Source: JBHELB01 sp041859045
Lineage (GTDB): Bacteria; Hydrogenedentota; Hydrogenedentia; Hydrogenedentales; SLHB01
Length of the DNA stretch: 51,736 bases
NCBI GenBank assembly: GCA_041859045.1
Contig: JBHELB010000029.1
Span: 1-51,736, forward strand
Reading direction: 5' to 3'
A program made the position numbers and the translations under genes. The notes below the pieces were generated by a model. That model saw only the letters and a program-made list of their open reading frames with translations, was not told the DNA's origin and did no database searches. Below, in pieces: positions 6,609-15,493 of this stretch. Position 1 is the stretch's first letter. Every line of letters starts with the position of its first letter.

Positions 6609-8996
6609 TTAGCGCATAACCTTTTGGGCCTCACTGAGTTCGGGGAGGGAGACGGCCCTATTTCTCGCGAAACCCGCTATGGCGAGGAGGCCTAGCGTTG
6701 CGCTGGAGAGAAGGGTTGTCCATTTCCCCAGTGTAAATGCGAGAGGTGCATATACCAAACGAAGTTGGTGGGGGCCTGCGGCCAACGGAATTGCTCGAAC
6801 GGCCAGATCGGCAGGCAGAACACGGTAGTCCTTTTGCGTGGGGTTGTTGGAACCCTCACAGCGCCAGCCTTTCGCGTAGGAGTCCGTGACGAGGAGAATA
6901 GCCGGTCTGGGAAGATCGACACGCAGACGTATTTCGTCGGTGGACTCTCCGGTCACTTGCACGGTTCCTTGTTCTCCTCCCTGCTCGGGCTCGGGCGATG
7001 GAGGAGTCTCGAGAATGACGATTTGTGTCGGATCAAAGGCGGGCACAGTCATCTTTTCAATGACTTCGGCCGGACTAGACGCTACCGCGTAGCGTGTCAT
7101 GAGAGAAAAGCGTGGCAAAGGTTGGGGAATAGCGGCCGTCAGCGGGGCACCGTTCTTGAAACTGGTAGCTAGTGCGCAACGCACGATTCGGAAAAGATTG
7201 GGGTAGGGAATGTTGATAGTTTCCCGGAGGAGGGTATTGCCGGTCATGGCGCGGGCAAACAGGTCGTACCGCCAAAACATGAATGGATCATAGCCCCACG
7301 CGTTGTATCCACGAAGACTGAGCGCATGAGTTGGGGCGATGGTCTCAAAGACGCGCTGTTCGGGGCCCACGCTCCCGTAATACCCGTTGAGAGTGGCGCT
7401 GTAGACCTGGGAAAGGTTCCACGTGGGCCGTGCGTAACGGGCGTGACCAAATACTTCCACGAGCCCAACGATGAGACAGGCGTATGCCGCCCAGCGGCGC
7501 TGCTTGGATAGAAACAGGAAGAGACTGAATGTGACACACGTCGCGGCGGCCACAAGCAACGCCAGAATTCCCGTCAGGGTGGCCTGAAAGTAGACCGTGT
7601 CGGAAAAAGCCGAGAGGGTTTGGCCGTTGATATGCATTCGTTGCATAAGGGCGCGCCAGAGGTCGTTTTCTACGGAGTTGTGCGCCTGCCAAACAATCCA
7701 TGCGACGCCCCCCAACATCAAAGCGGCCAGTATCTGCACCGCGACAGCTATTCCAGTCGCCCCTTTGCGGTTTTCCAAAAAACGCTCGATGCCGATTCCG
7801 GCAAGCAGTGAAAGGAATAGCGTGGGATAGACGAGAAATCGAGCGGGGCCTCGAAAGAGGCTTATGCCGGGCATGTAGTCGTACAGGAACTTGTAGAGGG
7901 GAGTATAGGACCCAAAAGCCAGGAGAAAGGCGATGAAAACGAACCCGAAAAGGAGTAAGCGGAGGCGTCCTTTCCCATAGATGAGGCCGTAGATGGCGAG
8001 GAAAAGGAACACGATTCCAACGAACGCACAGACTTCCCACCCCCACCAACGCCCCCAATAGCCCGCGCCATTTGAGACATCTCCCAATAGCCAGGGAGTC
8101 AAGAACATGGCGAGATTTTCGAACGGAAACGACAGACTGGCGGCGAATCCGAAAGACGGAGTGTTTGAACGGTCGGTTTCGGCGAGTAAGGAATAGGCCG
8201 GCCACAGTTGGATAGCGGCGGTGAGGACAGAGAGCGCCGGAATCAGGGTGAGGGCGCCCAACGATTTCCAGCGCTGCGGACATCCAAATAGCCGCATGCA
8301 TACATAGGGGGCGGCCACGGCCCCGGTCATGAAGAAATACTGCGGGTGCCCCGCGAAGATGAGCATGGTCGTGCTTATGACTCCGACAAGAATCGCGTTC
8401 AGTCCTGGTCGTCTTAAGCCCATTTCAATGGAACAAAACAGGAGAGGTATCCAGGAGAGTTCGGCAAGAATGGTCAGGTGACCTGGGGCTATTCGCAGAA
8501 AAGCAGGAAAGGAAAACATCAACATGGCGCCGGAGAAAAAGGCGGCGGTTGGGCGGAGGTCAATGGCGCGCGCCAGGAAAAAGGTGAAATAGCCCAAGAG
8601 AAACACATGAAGGGCGAAGTCCGCCGTGACGGCTTTGGCCAGGGGAAGCGCCATGTAGACCACATTGGGCGGATAGAACAGCGCGGCTTGGAAATTGGCC
8701 GCATAGGGCACGCCTGAATAGATATGCGGATTCCATTGGGGAAGAAGGCCATTCGCCAAATGCCCGAATCCGAAATGGCGCATATGTAGGAAATAGGCGA
8801 ACGTGTCGGAGTCCTGTCTGGACACTAGGCGATCGCCCGGGACAAAAAGGACGTCGCCGAACATAGCCAGTGAGAGCAGAGCGAAAGCGAGAGCGGCCCA
8901 GAGAGCACTGGGAATAAAACGATGGGGACGTTGGAGTGGATCGTCGCTGGCGATTGCCGTGGGCGCGGAACTGGGTCGGAAGGTGCTAGTGCTCAT
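6609..8996 (-). CDS. YfhO-like large polytopic membrane protein
   Basis: The roughly 795-residue protein has 11 or more hydrophobic segments and the N-terminal periplasmic signature of the YfhO family: WNPHIYSGVPYAANFQAALF followed by YPPNVVYM. The C-terminal third is a soluble periplasmic domain. YfhO-family proteins are GT-C fold membrane proteins implicated in glycosylation of surface polymers; the sugar here is unknown. The ATG at 8996 is preceded by GGGGAG at a short 3-base spacing; an alternative TTG lies at 9011. It is followed after 100 bases by the GT39-like gene, and it diverges from the 9201 array, so the two groups may be co-regulated. Confidence 0.8.
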   Translation of the reverse strand: MSTSTFRPSSAPTAIASDDPLQRPHRFIPSALWAALAFALLSLAMFGDVLFVPGDRLVSRQDSDTFAYFLHMRHFGFGHLANGLLPQWNPHIYSGVPYAANFQAALFYPPNVVYMALPLAKAVTADFALHVFLLGYFTFFLARAIDLRPTAAFFSGAMLMFSFPAFLRIAPGHLTILAELSWIPLLFCSIEMGLRRPGLNAILVGVISTTMLIFAGHPQYFFMTGAVAAPYVCMRLFGCPQRWKSLGALTLIPALSVLTAAIQLWPAYSLLAETDRSNTPSFGFAASLSFPFENLAMFLTPWLLGDVSNGAGYWGRWWGWEVCAFVGIVFLFLAIYGLIYGKGRLRLLLFGFVFIAFLLAFGSYTPLYKFLYDYMPGISLFRGPARFLVYPTLFLSLLAGIGIERFLENRKGATGIAVAVQILAALMLGGVAWIVWQAHNSVENDLWRALMQRMHINGQTLSAFSDTVYFQATLTGILALLVAAATCVTFSLFLFLSKQRRWAAYACLIVGLVEVFGHARYARPTWNLSQVYSATLNGYYGSVGPEQRVFETIAPTHALSLRGYNAWGYDPFMFWRYDLFARAMTGNTLLRETINIPYPNLFRIVRCALATSFKNGAPLTAAIPQPLPRFSLMTRYAVASSPAEVIEKMTVPAFDPTQIVILETPPSPEPEQGGEQGTVQVTGESTDEIRLRVDLPRPAILLVTDSYAKGWRCEGSNNPTQKDYRVLPADLAVRAIPLAAGPHQLRLVYAPLAFTLGKWTTLLSSATLGLLAIAGFARNRAVSLPELSEAQKVMR

Positions 8997-9144
8997 ATAC
9001 TCCCCGATCAAGAACCCCTCAAAGACTAGGCTTGTGTACGGTTGTCCAACATTGGAATCTCGCCGAGCAAGCGCATGAGTGTAGCATCTAGGTCAATTGC
9101 GGGTCTAGCCTCATAGCGAGACGGGGGGCTGTCACCGCGTCGCG

Positions 9145-9173
9145 TTGACTCACTGTTTTTTGATGCCTATCAT
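9145..9173 (+). promoter_or_regulatory. Sigma-70-like promoter of the 9201-16657 array
   Basis: TTGACT (9145-9150), 17-base spacer, TATCAT (9168-9173); each box matches 5 of 6 consensus bases at the ideal spacing. Transcription would begin near 9180, giving a 20-base leader that holds the strong AAAGGAGGGA ribosome site before the ATG at 9201. Confidence 0.65.
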
Positions 9174-9200
9174 TCCCTGTGCCCGAAAGGAGGGAGCGTC

Positions 9201-10232
9201 ATGAAAAAATACGTATCGGCGAAAGACATTCGTGTTGCGGTGGTGGGCTACGGCGGCGCGTTCAATATGGGACGCCACCACTTGAACGAGATGAAGGCCG
9301 CGGGCATGACCCCGGCGGCGGTCGCGGAAATCGACGGCTCCCGTCTGGATGCGGCGCGCGCCGATTTCCCTGGAATCGAAACCTACGGCTCCGTGAGCGA
9401 ACTTCTGCGCAAGTCGCAGGCCGATCTCATTACGCTGATTACCCCGCACAACACCCACGCCAAACTCGCGGTGCAATGCCTCAACGCCGGGCGGCACGTC
9501 GTGTGCGAGAAACCGCTGGCCATCACCACCGCCGAGTGCGATGCGATGATCGCTGCCGCACGCAAGAACAAGGTGCTGCTATCCGCGTACCATAACCGCC
9601 ACTGGGACGGCTGCATCCTCAACGCCGTGAAGCAGATCAAGTCCGGCGTCATCGGCGACGTGGTGCATATCGACGCGCATATGTCGCACTACGCCCAGCC
9701 CGGCGACTGGTGGCGATCGAGTCGCTCGATCTCCGGCGGCATTCTCTACGACTGGGGCGTGCATCTGCTCGAGTACAGCCTGCAACTTATTCCATCCGAC
9801 ATCACCGAGGTGAGCGGATTTTCGAAGACCGGATTTTGGGCCCCCAAGACGGTGTGGAAAAAAGACACGAACGAGGACGAGGGCTTTGCCGTCGTGCGTT
9901 TCAAGTCGGGACAGTATCTGACGCTTCGCGTTTCGAGCATCGACAGCCGTCCGCATCCGTTTTGGATCGAGATTCAGGGCACGAAGGGGAACTGGTGCTT
10001 CGCGGGCGGGCTGTACGAGCACAGCGCCTATGACGGGGCCGAGCGCGTGGTTCGCGCGGGCCACAACCCGCCCGACGAGTGGATACGCTACTACAAGAAC
10101 ATTGCCGAGCATCTCGTGCGAGGCAAGAAGCTGGTTATCACGCCCGAATGGGCGCGCAGGCCTATCCATATTCTCGACCTCGCCGTACAGAGCGCGAAGA
10201 AGGGGCAGACGTTAAAGGCAAAGTATGCCTGA
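9201..10232 (+). CDS. Gfo/Idh/MocA family NAD(P)-dependent oxidoreductase
   Basis: A 343-residue two-domain dehydrogenase. The Rossmann start is VAVVGYGGAFNMGRHH, the cofactor/substrate motif is CEKPLAITTAECD, and the C-terminal alpha/beta domain has GGILYDWGVHLLEYSLQL, where the histidine is the usual catalytic-site residue of this family. Such enzymes oxidise or reduce sugar rings, often nucleotide sugars. With a downstream epimerase and DegT aminotransferase, a part in making a keto- or aminosugar is plausible, but the substrate is not shown by sequence. The ribosome site AAAGGAGGGA is strong. It is the first gene of a seven-gene plus-strand run. Confidence 0.88.
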   Translation: MKKYVSAKDIRVAVVGYGGAFNMGRHHLNEMKAAGMTPAAVAEIDGSRLDAARADFPGIETYGSVSELLRKSQADLITLITPHNTHAKLAVQCLNAGRHVVCEKPLAITTAECDAMIAAARKNKVLLSAYHNRHWDGCILNAVKQIKSGVIGDVVHIDAHMSHYAQPGDWWRSSRSISGGILYDWGVHLLEYSLQLIPSDITEVSGFSKTGFWAPKTVWKKDTNEDEGFAVVRFKSGQYLTLRVSSIDSRPHPFWIEIQGTKGNWCFAGGLYEHSAYDGAERVVRAGHNPPDEWIRYYKNIAEHLVRGKKLVITPEWARRPIHILDLAVQSAKKGQTLKAKYA

Positions 10233-10241
10233 TTCATGCGA

Positions 10242-10270
10242 TTGAATTTCCCCTGTTCGGGCCGTACATT
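10242..10270 (+). promoter_or_regulatory. Candidate secondary promoter before the epimerase
   Basis: TTGAAT (10242-10247), 17-base spacer, TACATT (10265-10270) in the 78-base gap between the oxidoreductase and the epimerase; each box is 4/6. It could boost the downstream genes separately. Motif match only. Confidence 0.35.
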
Positions 10271-10310
10271 GAACACGCTGAAGGGAAGATAACCGCGAGG
10301 GGGAACAAAC

Positions 10311-11312
10311 GTGGCGGAGACTCGCACAGGACGCCTCGAAGGGAAGCGGGTGCTGGTGTTGGGGGGGCTGGGCTTCATCGGGAGCAACCTCGCCATCCGC
10401 TGCCACCGTTTGGGGGCACGGGTGACTGTGCTCGACTCGCTGATGTCGCAGGGGGGCGGGAATATCGCCAACCTCGAAGGCTACCGCAGCGAAATCAAGG
10501 TCATCATCAATGACATCCGCGATTTCAACCTCGTCGAGCCGGTGCTTCTCGATCAGGACATTCTGTTCAACTGCGCGGGGCACACGTCGCACACCTATTC
10601 GCTCAAGGACCCGTTTTTCGACATCGACGTGAACTGCCGAGGCACGATGAACATCCTCGAGTGCATTCGCGCCAAGAATCCGAGCGCAGTCGTCGTGTAT
10701 GTGGGCACGAGTACGCAATGCGGCGCGATGGTCCATGACCCCATCGACGAACTGCACCCGGAGTTTCCGTTCGACATCTACTCGGCCAACAAGAGTGCAG
10801 CGGAGAAGTACCATCTGATCTACCACCGAGTCTATGGTCTCAAGACTGCCGTGATTCGTCTTGCCAACGTGTTTGGTCCACGTGCGAACATCAAGAGCAG
10901 TCAGTCCGGCGTACTCAATTATTTTGTCGGCCTGGCGCTTCAGGATCGGCCGCTGACGATCTTCGGCGACGGTGCGCAGCGGCGCAATGTACTTTACGTC
11001 GATGACTGTGTGGACGCGTTGGTCGAAGCCGCGCTCAACGAGGCGAGTTTGGGCAAGGCGCTATTTGCGTCCGGCGACGCGGAACATTCCATCGTCGAAT
11101 TCGCGGAGATGATTATCCAGGCGGTGGGTCAGGGGCGCGTGGAGCGGGTTCCGTGGAGCAGCGACTGGGTAAACCTCGATGTGGGATCGGTGTCGATATC
11201 GAATGCGCAGATCAAAGAAGTGCTGAGCTGGCGGCCCAAAACCGATCTCATGGCGGGTCTGCTTCAGACCAAGGGGTTCTATGAATCGTGCCTTCAGGCG
11301 TATTTGACTTAA
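10311..11312 (+). CDS. NAD-dependent epimerase/dehydratase (extended SDR)
   Basis: A 333-residue extended short-chain dehydrogenase. VLVLGGLGFIGSNLA is the GxxGxxG nucleotide site near residue 20; the active site is Tyr-x3-Lys in YSANKSAAEKYH with the serine/threonine of VGTSTQC upstream; NVFGPRANIK and FGDGAQRRNVLYVDD are typical of UDP-sugar epimerases and dehydratases. It begins with GTG at 10311 after GAGGGGGA, 8 bases upstream. It probably converts a nucleotide sugar for the glycosyltransferase encoded 16 bases downstream. Exact substrate is unknown. Confidence 0.88.
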   Translation: MAETRTGRLEGKRVLVLGGLGFIGSNLAIRCHRLGARVTVLDSLMSQGGGNIANLEGYRSEIKVIINDIRDFNLVEPVLLDQDILFNCAGHTSHTYSLKDPFFDIDVNCRGTMNILECIRAKNPSAVVVYVGTSTQCGAMVHDPIDELHPEFPFDIYSANKSAAEKYHLIYHRVYGLKTAVIRLANVFGPRANIKSSQSGVLNYFVGLALQDRPLTIFGDGAQRRNVLYVDDCVDALVEAALNEASLGKALFASGDAEHSIVEFAEMIIQAVGQGRVERVPWSSDWVNLDVGSVSISNAQIKEVLSWRPKTDLMAGLLQTKGFYESCLQAYLT

Positions 11313-11328
11313 ACCAAAGCGAGGGGCG

Positions 11329-12063
11329 ATGAATCAGAAGCCGTCGGTGTCGATTTTCTACCCGTTCTACAACGACTGGGGAACCATGGGAAGCATGGTG
11401 TTGCTGACCCTCGAAACCGTCGAACGGCTTGGTCTTGATTACGAGCTCACCATTGTGAACGACGGCAGCTACGGTCCTCAGAATGAAACCGTGATCGCCG
11501 AGATTCAACGCCGATTCCCACAAGTGCAGTTCATTCAGCACCCAATAAATCGCGGATACGGCGGGGCGCTGCGCAGCGGATTCGCCGCGGGCACTAAAGA
11601 ATGGATCTTCTATACCGACGGCGACGCGCAATACGATGTGCGCGAGCTTGAACTGCTGGTTGAGAAGGCGGGGCCGGAAGTGGACCTCGTGCAGGGCCAC
11701 AAGATTGCGCGCGGGGACCCCATGCACCGCAAGATCATCGGGCGCATCTACCATCACGTCGTGCGCATGGCCTTTGGACTCAAAGTGCGCGATACGGACT
11801 GCGATTTTCGATTACTGCGCCGATCAATCTTCGATACGGTCAAGCTGACCAGCGACAGCGGCGTGATCTGTGTCGAGCTAATGCACAAGATTAATCGTGG
11901 AGGCTTCCGCATCGTTGAGGTTCCCGTCCATCACTTTCAGCGCGCACACGGCAAGTCGCAGTTCTTCAACTTCCCGCGCCTGTTCCGCACCTTCCGACAG
12001 TTGGCGGGGCTTTGGGTCAAGGAAGTTCTTCTCGGCGGCCGCGGAAAGGCCAAGCGCGCATGA
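11329..12063 (+). CDS. Family 2 glycosyltransferase (polyprenyl-phosphate sugar synthase-like)
   Basis: A 244-residue single-domain GT2: SIFYPFYNDWGTMGSM, ELTIVNDGS, NRGYGGALRSGF, and the metal-binding FYTDGDAQYD. Layout matches DPM1-type enzymes that move a sugar from a nucleotide to polyprenyl phosphate on the cytoplasmic face; there are no membrane helices, so it would bind the membrane peripherally. A product of this kind is the donor used by GT-C proteins such as those at 4364, 6609 and 16671. It follows the epimerase by 16 bases and its stop overlaps the aminotransferase start (ATGA). Confidence 0.86.
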   Translation: MNQKPSVSIFYPFYNDWGTMGSMVLLTLETVERLGLDYELTIVNDGSYGPQNETVIAEIQRRFPQVQFIQHPINRGYGGALRSGFAAGTKEWIFYTDGDAQYDVRELELLVEKAGPEVDLVQGHKIARGDPMHRKIIGRIYHHVVRMAFGLKVRDTDCDFRLLRRSIFDTVKLTSDSGVICVELMHKINRGGFRIVEVPVHHFQRAHGKSQFFNFPRLFRTFRQLAGLWVKEVLLGGRGKAKRA

Positions 12064-13157
12064 TTCCCTACGTTGAGCTAAAGACGCAGTTCCTCCTCAT
12101 TGAGCACGAGATTCGCGCGGCGCTTGACGAAGTGTTCGAGAGCGGACGATTTATCCTTGGCCCGCAACTCACCGCGTTCGAAGAGGAGTTCGCTGCGTAC
12201 TTATCCATGCCGCACGTCGTTGGCGTGGCCTCGGGCACGGAAGCGATTCAACTCGCGCTGATGGCGGCCGGCATTGGACCCGGCGACGAAGTGATCACTG
12301 CCGCGAACACCTGCGTCCCGACGATCTGCGGCATCGTCGGCGCGGGGGCGACGCCGCGTCTGGCGGACGTCGATCCCGTGACGCTTACCCTCGATCCAGC
12401 GTCTATTGAGCGCGCCATCACCCCACACACCAAGGCAATCGTGCCTGTGCATCTCTACGGTCATCCTTGCGACATGGACGCGCTGCGTGCGCTTGCGAAC
12501 CAGCATGAGATCGCGCTCGTCGAGGACTGCGCGCAGGCGCACGGAGCGGAGTATCGTGGCGTCCGTTGCGGCGCATTTGGCGCTGCGTCGGCGTTTAGCT
12601 TTTATCCGACCAAAAATCTTGGCGCCTATGGCGATGCGGGGGCCGTGGCCACGCACGACGCGGGCCTCGCGGCGGAGTTGCGGATGCTCCGCAACTACGG
12701 CGAGGAACGTCGTTACCTGCACACGCAGCCGGGCCTCAACAGCCGTCTCGACGAGATGCAGGCCGCGATCCTGCGGGTGAAACTGCGGCATCTGGAGGAC
12801 TGGACTGAAGCCCGGCGTGAACGCGCAGCGGAATACAGCCGTCTGCTCGCGGGAACGCCGCTCACGTTGCCCTGCGAAGCAGACTATGCCCGCCACAACT
12901 ATCATCTCTACGTCGTGCGGTCTTCACACCGCGATGCGTTGCAGCGGCATCTCGAGGCACGTGGAGTCGGTACATTGATTCACTACCCCATTCCCGTGCA
13001 TCTCCAGCCCGCCTACGCGGGGCTTGGCTATGGGCCCGGTGATTTTCCCAACGCGGAGCGTGCGTGTGACGAAGTGTTGTCGTTGCCGATGTACCCGGAA
13101 CTTCCGCTCGAACACGTGCAACGCGTGGCGGAAGCCATCTCGGAGTTCCGGGCGTGA
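12060..13157 (+). CDS. DegT/DnrJ/EryC1-family PLP-dependent sugar aminotransferase
   Basis: A 365-residue fold-type I aminotransferase that makes amino sugars from keto-sugar nucleotides. Seen: GTEAIQLALMAAGIGPGDEV, VPVHLYGHPCDMD, VEDCAQAHGA with the PLP-ring aspartate, and the Schiff-base lysine K185 in FSFYPTKNLGAYGDAGAV. The start is the ATG at 12060, overlapping the GT2 stop (ATGA); the longer frame to 12012 lies inside GT2. The end overlaps the methyltransferase start. With the dehydrogenase and epimerase it suggests an aminosugar pathway. Confidence 0.93.
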   Translation: MIPYVELKTQFLLIEHEIRAALDEVFESGRFILGPQLTAFEEEFAAYLSMPHVVGVASGTEAIQLALMAAGIGPGDEVITAANTCVPTICGIVGAGATPRLADVDPVTLTLDPASIERAITPHTKAIVPVHLYGHPCDMDALRALANQHEIALVEDCAQAHGAEYRGVRCGAFGAASAFSFYPTKNLGAYGDAGAVATHDAGLAAELRMLRNYGEERRYLHTQPGLNSRLDEMQAAILRVKLRHLEDWTEARRERAAEYSRLLAGTPLTLPCEADYARHNYHLYVVRSSHRDALQRHLEARGVGTLIHYPIPVHLQPAYAGLGYGPGDFPNAERACDEVLSLPMYPELPLEHVQRVAEAISEFRA

Positions 13158-13894
13158 ATCTCGAAGAATACGCCATCATGTACGACGTCGAGGATGACCA
13201 CTGGTGGTATCGCACGTTACGCGGCATTCTGTCCAATGCCCTGCGCAACGCAGGGCTTGGCCCCGGATCGAAAATCCTCGATGTCGGCTGCGGAACCGGC
13301 GCGAACCTGGCCATGTTACCGAAGGAAACCCAGGCTGTCGGCATCGATTTCGCTCCCGCTGCCGTCCATTTCTGCCGTCAACGAGGCCTGCATTACACCG
13401 CGGCGGCCTCGGCACTCGCGTTACCCTTTGCGGACGCCTCGTTCGATGCCGCGTTTTCCTGCGACGTGTTCTGCCACAAGTCCATCCCCAATCCCGTCGA
13501 CGCGCTACGCGAGACAACGCGTGTTCTTCGCCCGGGAGGGTATGTATTCCTGAATCTTCCGGCGTACCCTTGGTTAATGTCTTCTCATGACGCAGCGGTT
13601 CACACCGGGCAGCGCTTTACCCGACCTCAGATAAGCCAGATCCTGCGCACGTGCGGGCTTGAGGCCATGAAACTTACCTACTGGAACACCATATTGTTTC
13701 CGGCCATCCTTCCCATTCGGCTGTGGCACAAAAAATTTCCCCCCGAGAGATCGGACCTCGGCGACGCTGTTCCCAGCGCACTTAACGCGGCTTTCACGAG
13801 TCTGCTGCGCATCGAGCAAGCCCTGCTGCGTGCGACGTCGTTCCCGTTTGGCCTATCGGTGTTCGCGGTCGCGCGCCGCTCGGGAAAGGGCTAG
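13154..13894 (+). CDS. Class I SAM-dependent methyltransferase
   Basis: A 246-residue methyltransferase: motif I ILDVGCGTGANLAML, acidic VGIDFAP, LALPFADASFDAAF, and VLRPGGYVFLNLPAYPWLMS. The N-terminal HWWYRTLRGIL segment is common in methyltransferases next to GT2 and YfhO-type genes. It starts at a GTG overlapping the aminotransferase stop. The acceptor is probably a sugar or lipid-linked sugar made by this cluster, but this is inferred from context. Confidence 0.87.
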   Translation: MNLEEYAIMYDVEDDHWWYRTLRGILSNALRNAGLGPGSKILDVGCGTGANLAMLPKETQAVGIDFAPAAVHFCRQRGLHYTAAASALALPFADASFDAAFSCDVFCHKSIPNPVDALRETTRVLRPGGYVFLNLPAYPWLMSSHDAAVHTGQRFTRPQISQILRTCGLEAMKLTYWNTILFPAILPIRLWHKKFPPERSDLGDAVPSALNAAFTSLLRIEQALLRATSFPFGLSVFAVARRSGKG

Positions 13895-13899
13895 TCACG

Positions 13900-15492
13900 A
13901 TGTCGGTACGTCACTTCTTGCGTGTCCTGATCGGCCTGGCCCTGCTGGTGAGCCTGACGGGATGCGTGTACTGGCCATCGCGCATCGAGACGCGTCCGCG
14001 CCCACGCCCACAGAAAGAGCCTGTTCCGCAGGTAACCCAGGTTCGCCCGGAAGCACTCTCGGCGTTGCGCCTGCGTATTCGCGTGGTGGAGTCGGCGCAA
14101 ACGGTGGAAGTCTCGAGCGAACAGCCTTTTGACGCCGGGGGACAACGCCTTGCACCGGGAAGCTACGTTTTTTCCGCCCGCGAACTTCGCGCGCCAACGA
14201 TGGTTTTCCACGTCATCGTCAAGAGCTTCAAGGCTTGGGAACAGCGCGAGGCCGACGCCGCTGTGGCGGATTGGCGCACGAAGGGCTACGACGCATCGCG
14301 CGTGACGCTTGGCCCCTGCGTGCGCGGCTCGCGCGCAACCTATGACCTGCGCGTCCATCTCGTGTCCATCGGCCGTTGGAAGACCCGCGCCGAGGCGGAA
14401 GCTGCCCGAAAGCCCCTTGAGGCGGAACGTATTTGGTCATGGGTACGCGAAGCGATTGACGAGCCAGGCGGTGGAAAAGTCAATGTCACGTCCGGCGGCC
14501 GTGCGCTGACGCAGTTGACATTGCCCGTGCGCGTAAAAGGGCCCAGTTCCGTCTCGATCTGCCTGGGAGTTGGGAGAAAACCGGCGCTATTTAGTGGAGA
14601 ACTAGAGTTTACCGTCGCGCCCAGCGGCGAGTTACGCGTAATCGAGACGCAAGACCTTGAAAACTACCTCAAAGGCGTCGTTCCGTCCGAAATGCCGGCC
14701 CTTTGGCCTGCCGAAGCGCTGAAAGCCCAAGCCGTGGCCGCGCGTAGCGAGACGCTGGCGAATTTGGTCAACAAGCACGTGCTCGAGGGCTTCGATTACT
14801 GCAACGCCGAGCATTGCCGAATGTACCGAGGGCAATCCTCACGTCACCCCGGAAGCGACGCCGCCGTCGAAGCGACGCGCGGGGTCGTGATGGTCGAGGG
14901 AGGGCGGATCGTGCCTGCCGTGTTCCACGCCAACTGCGGCGGCTGGACAGAGAACAATGACGCCGTCTGGTCTTCCCCGGCCGACCCTGTGCTACGCGCC
15001 GTTTCCGATGTGCGTGGCAGCAAGGGCGGCGGCCCCGGCGACATTGAGGAGTGGATTTCGCATCCACCCGCAGCGTATTGCGATGCGGACTCCGCCCAGT
15101 TCCGCTGGACACGGCGGTTCAGTACGACCGAACTTTCCGAGCGCGTAGGGAAAGAATTCAACATTGGCACGTTGCAGCGTATCGAACTTGGCGTGCGCGG
15201 GCCAGGCGGTCGCCTGCGCGAAATCACTCTGGTGGGAAGCCGGGGCCAGACCGTGATTCAGCGGGAGCTTCGGATCCGGCAGGTCCTTGGGGGACTGCCA
15301 AGTGCTGCTTTTCTCGTGGAGACACAGAACAAGGGCGGAAAACCTTCGGAGTTTATTTTCCGCGGCGCAGGCACCGGACATGGAGCCGGTTTGTGTCAGA
15401 ATGGAGCTAAGGCCAGAGCCAAGGCAGGTCAGGACTATGCGGAAATCCTGAAGCGTTACTTTAGTGGGACGGAACTTGAGAGGCTACCGTAA
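13900..15492 (+). CDS. SpoIID/LytB-domain lipoprotein with SPOR-like repeats (lytic transglycosylase)
   Basis: A 530-residue lipoprotein. Residues 1-22 form a lipoprotein signal (LLVSLTGC, acylated Cys22), then a Pro/Arg linker. Residues about 100-190 hold two stretches resembling SPOR modules (FHVIVKSFKAWEQREAD and YDLRVHLVSIGRWKTRAEAE), which in other proteins bind glycan strands lacking stem peptides. Residues about 225-525 are a SpoIID domain with the catalytic-glutamate loop GVVPSEMPALWPAEALKAQA (E264 expected catalytic), RGQSSRHPGSDAAVEATRG and GTGHGAGLCQNGAK. SpoIID cuts denuded peptidoglycan and leaves 1,6-anhydroMurNAc. It is one base from anmK, whose enzyme phosphorylates that sugar. 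Confidence 0.88.
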   Translation: MSVRHFLRVLIGLALLVSLTGCVYWPSRIETRPRPRPQKEPVPQVTQVRPEALSALRLRIRVVESAQTVEVSSEQPFDAGGQRLAPGSYVFSARELRAPTMVFHVIVKSFKAWEQREADAAVADWRTKGYDASRVTLGPCVRGSRATYDLRVHLVSIGRWKTRAEAEAARKPLEAERIWSWVREAIDEPGGGKVNVTSGGRALTQLTLPVRVKGPSSVSICLGVGRKPALFSGELEFTVAPSGELRVIETQDLENYLKGVVPSEMPALWPAEALKAQAVAARSETLANLVNKHVLEGFDYCNAEHCRMYRGQSSRHPGSDAAVEATRGVVMVEGGRIVPAVFHANCGGWTENNDAVWSSPADPVLRAVSDVRGSKGGGPGDIEEWISHPPAAYCDADSAQFRWTRRFSTTELSERVGKEFNIGTLQRIELGVRGPGGRLREITLVGSRGQTVIQRELRIRQVLGGLPSAAFLVETQNKGGKPSEFIFRGAGTGHGAGLCQNGAKARAKAGQDYAEILKRYFSGTELERLP

Positions 15493-15493
15493 T

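Noticed and set aside
13895..14197. Minus-strand frame over the SpoIID signal sequence
   Set aside because: Contradicts the lipoprotein signal and SPOR-like region on the plus strand; Arg/Pro-rich shadow only.
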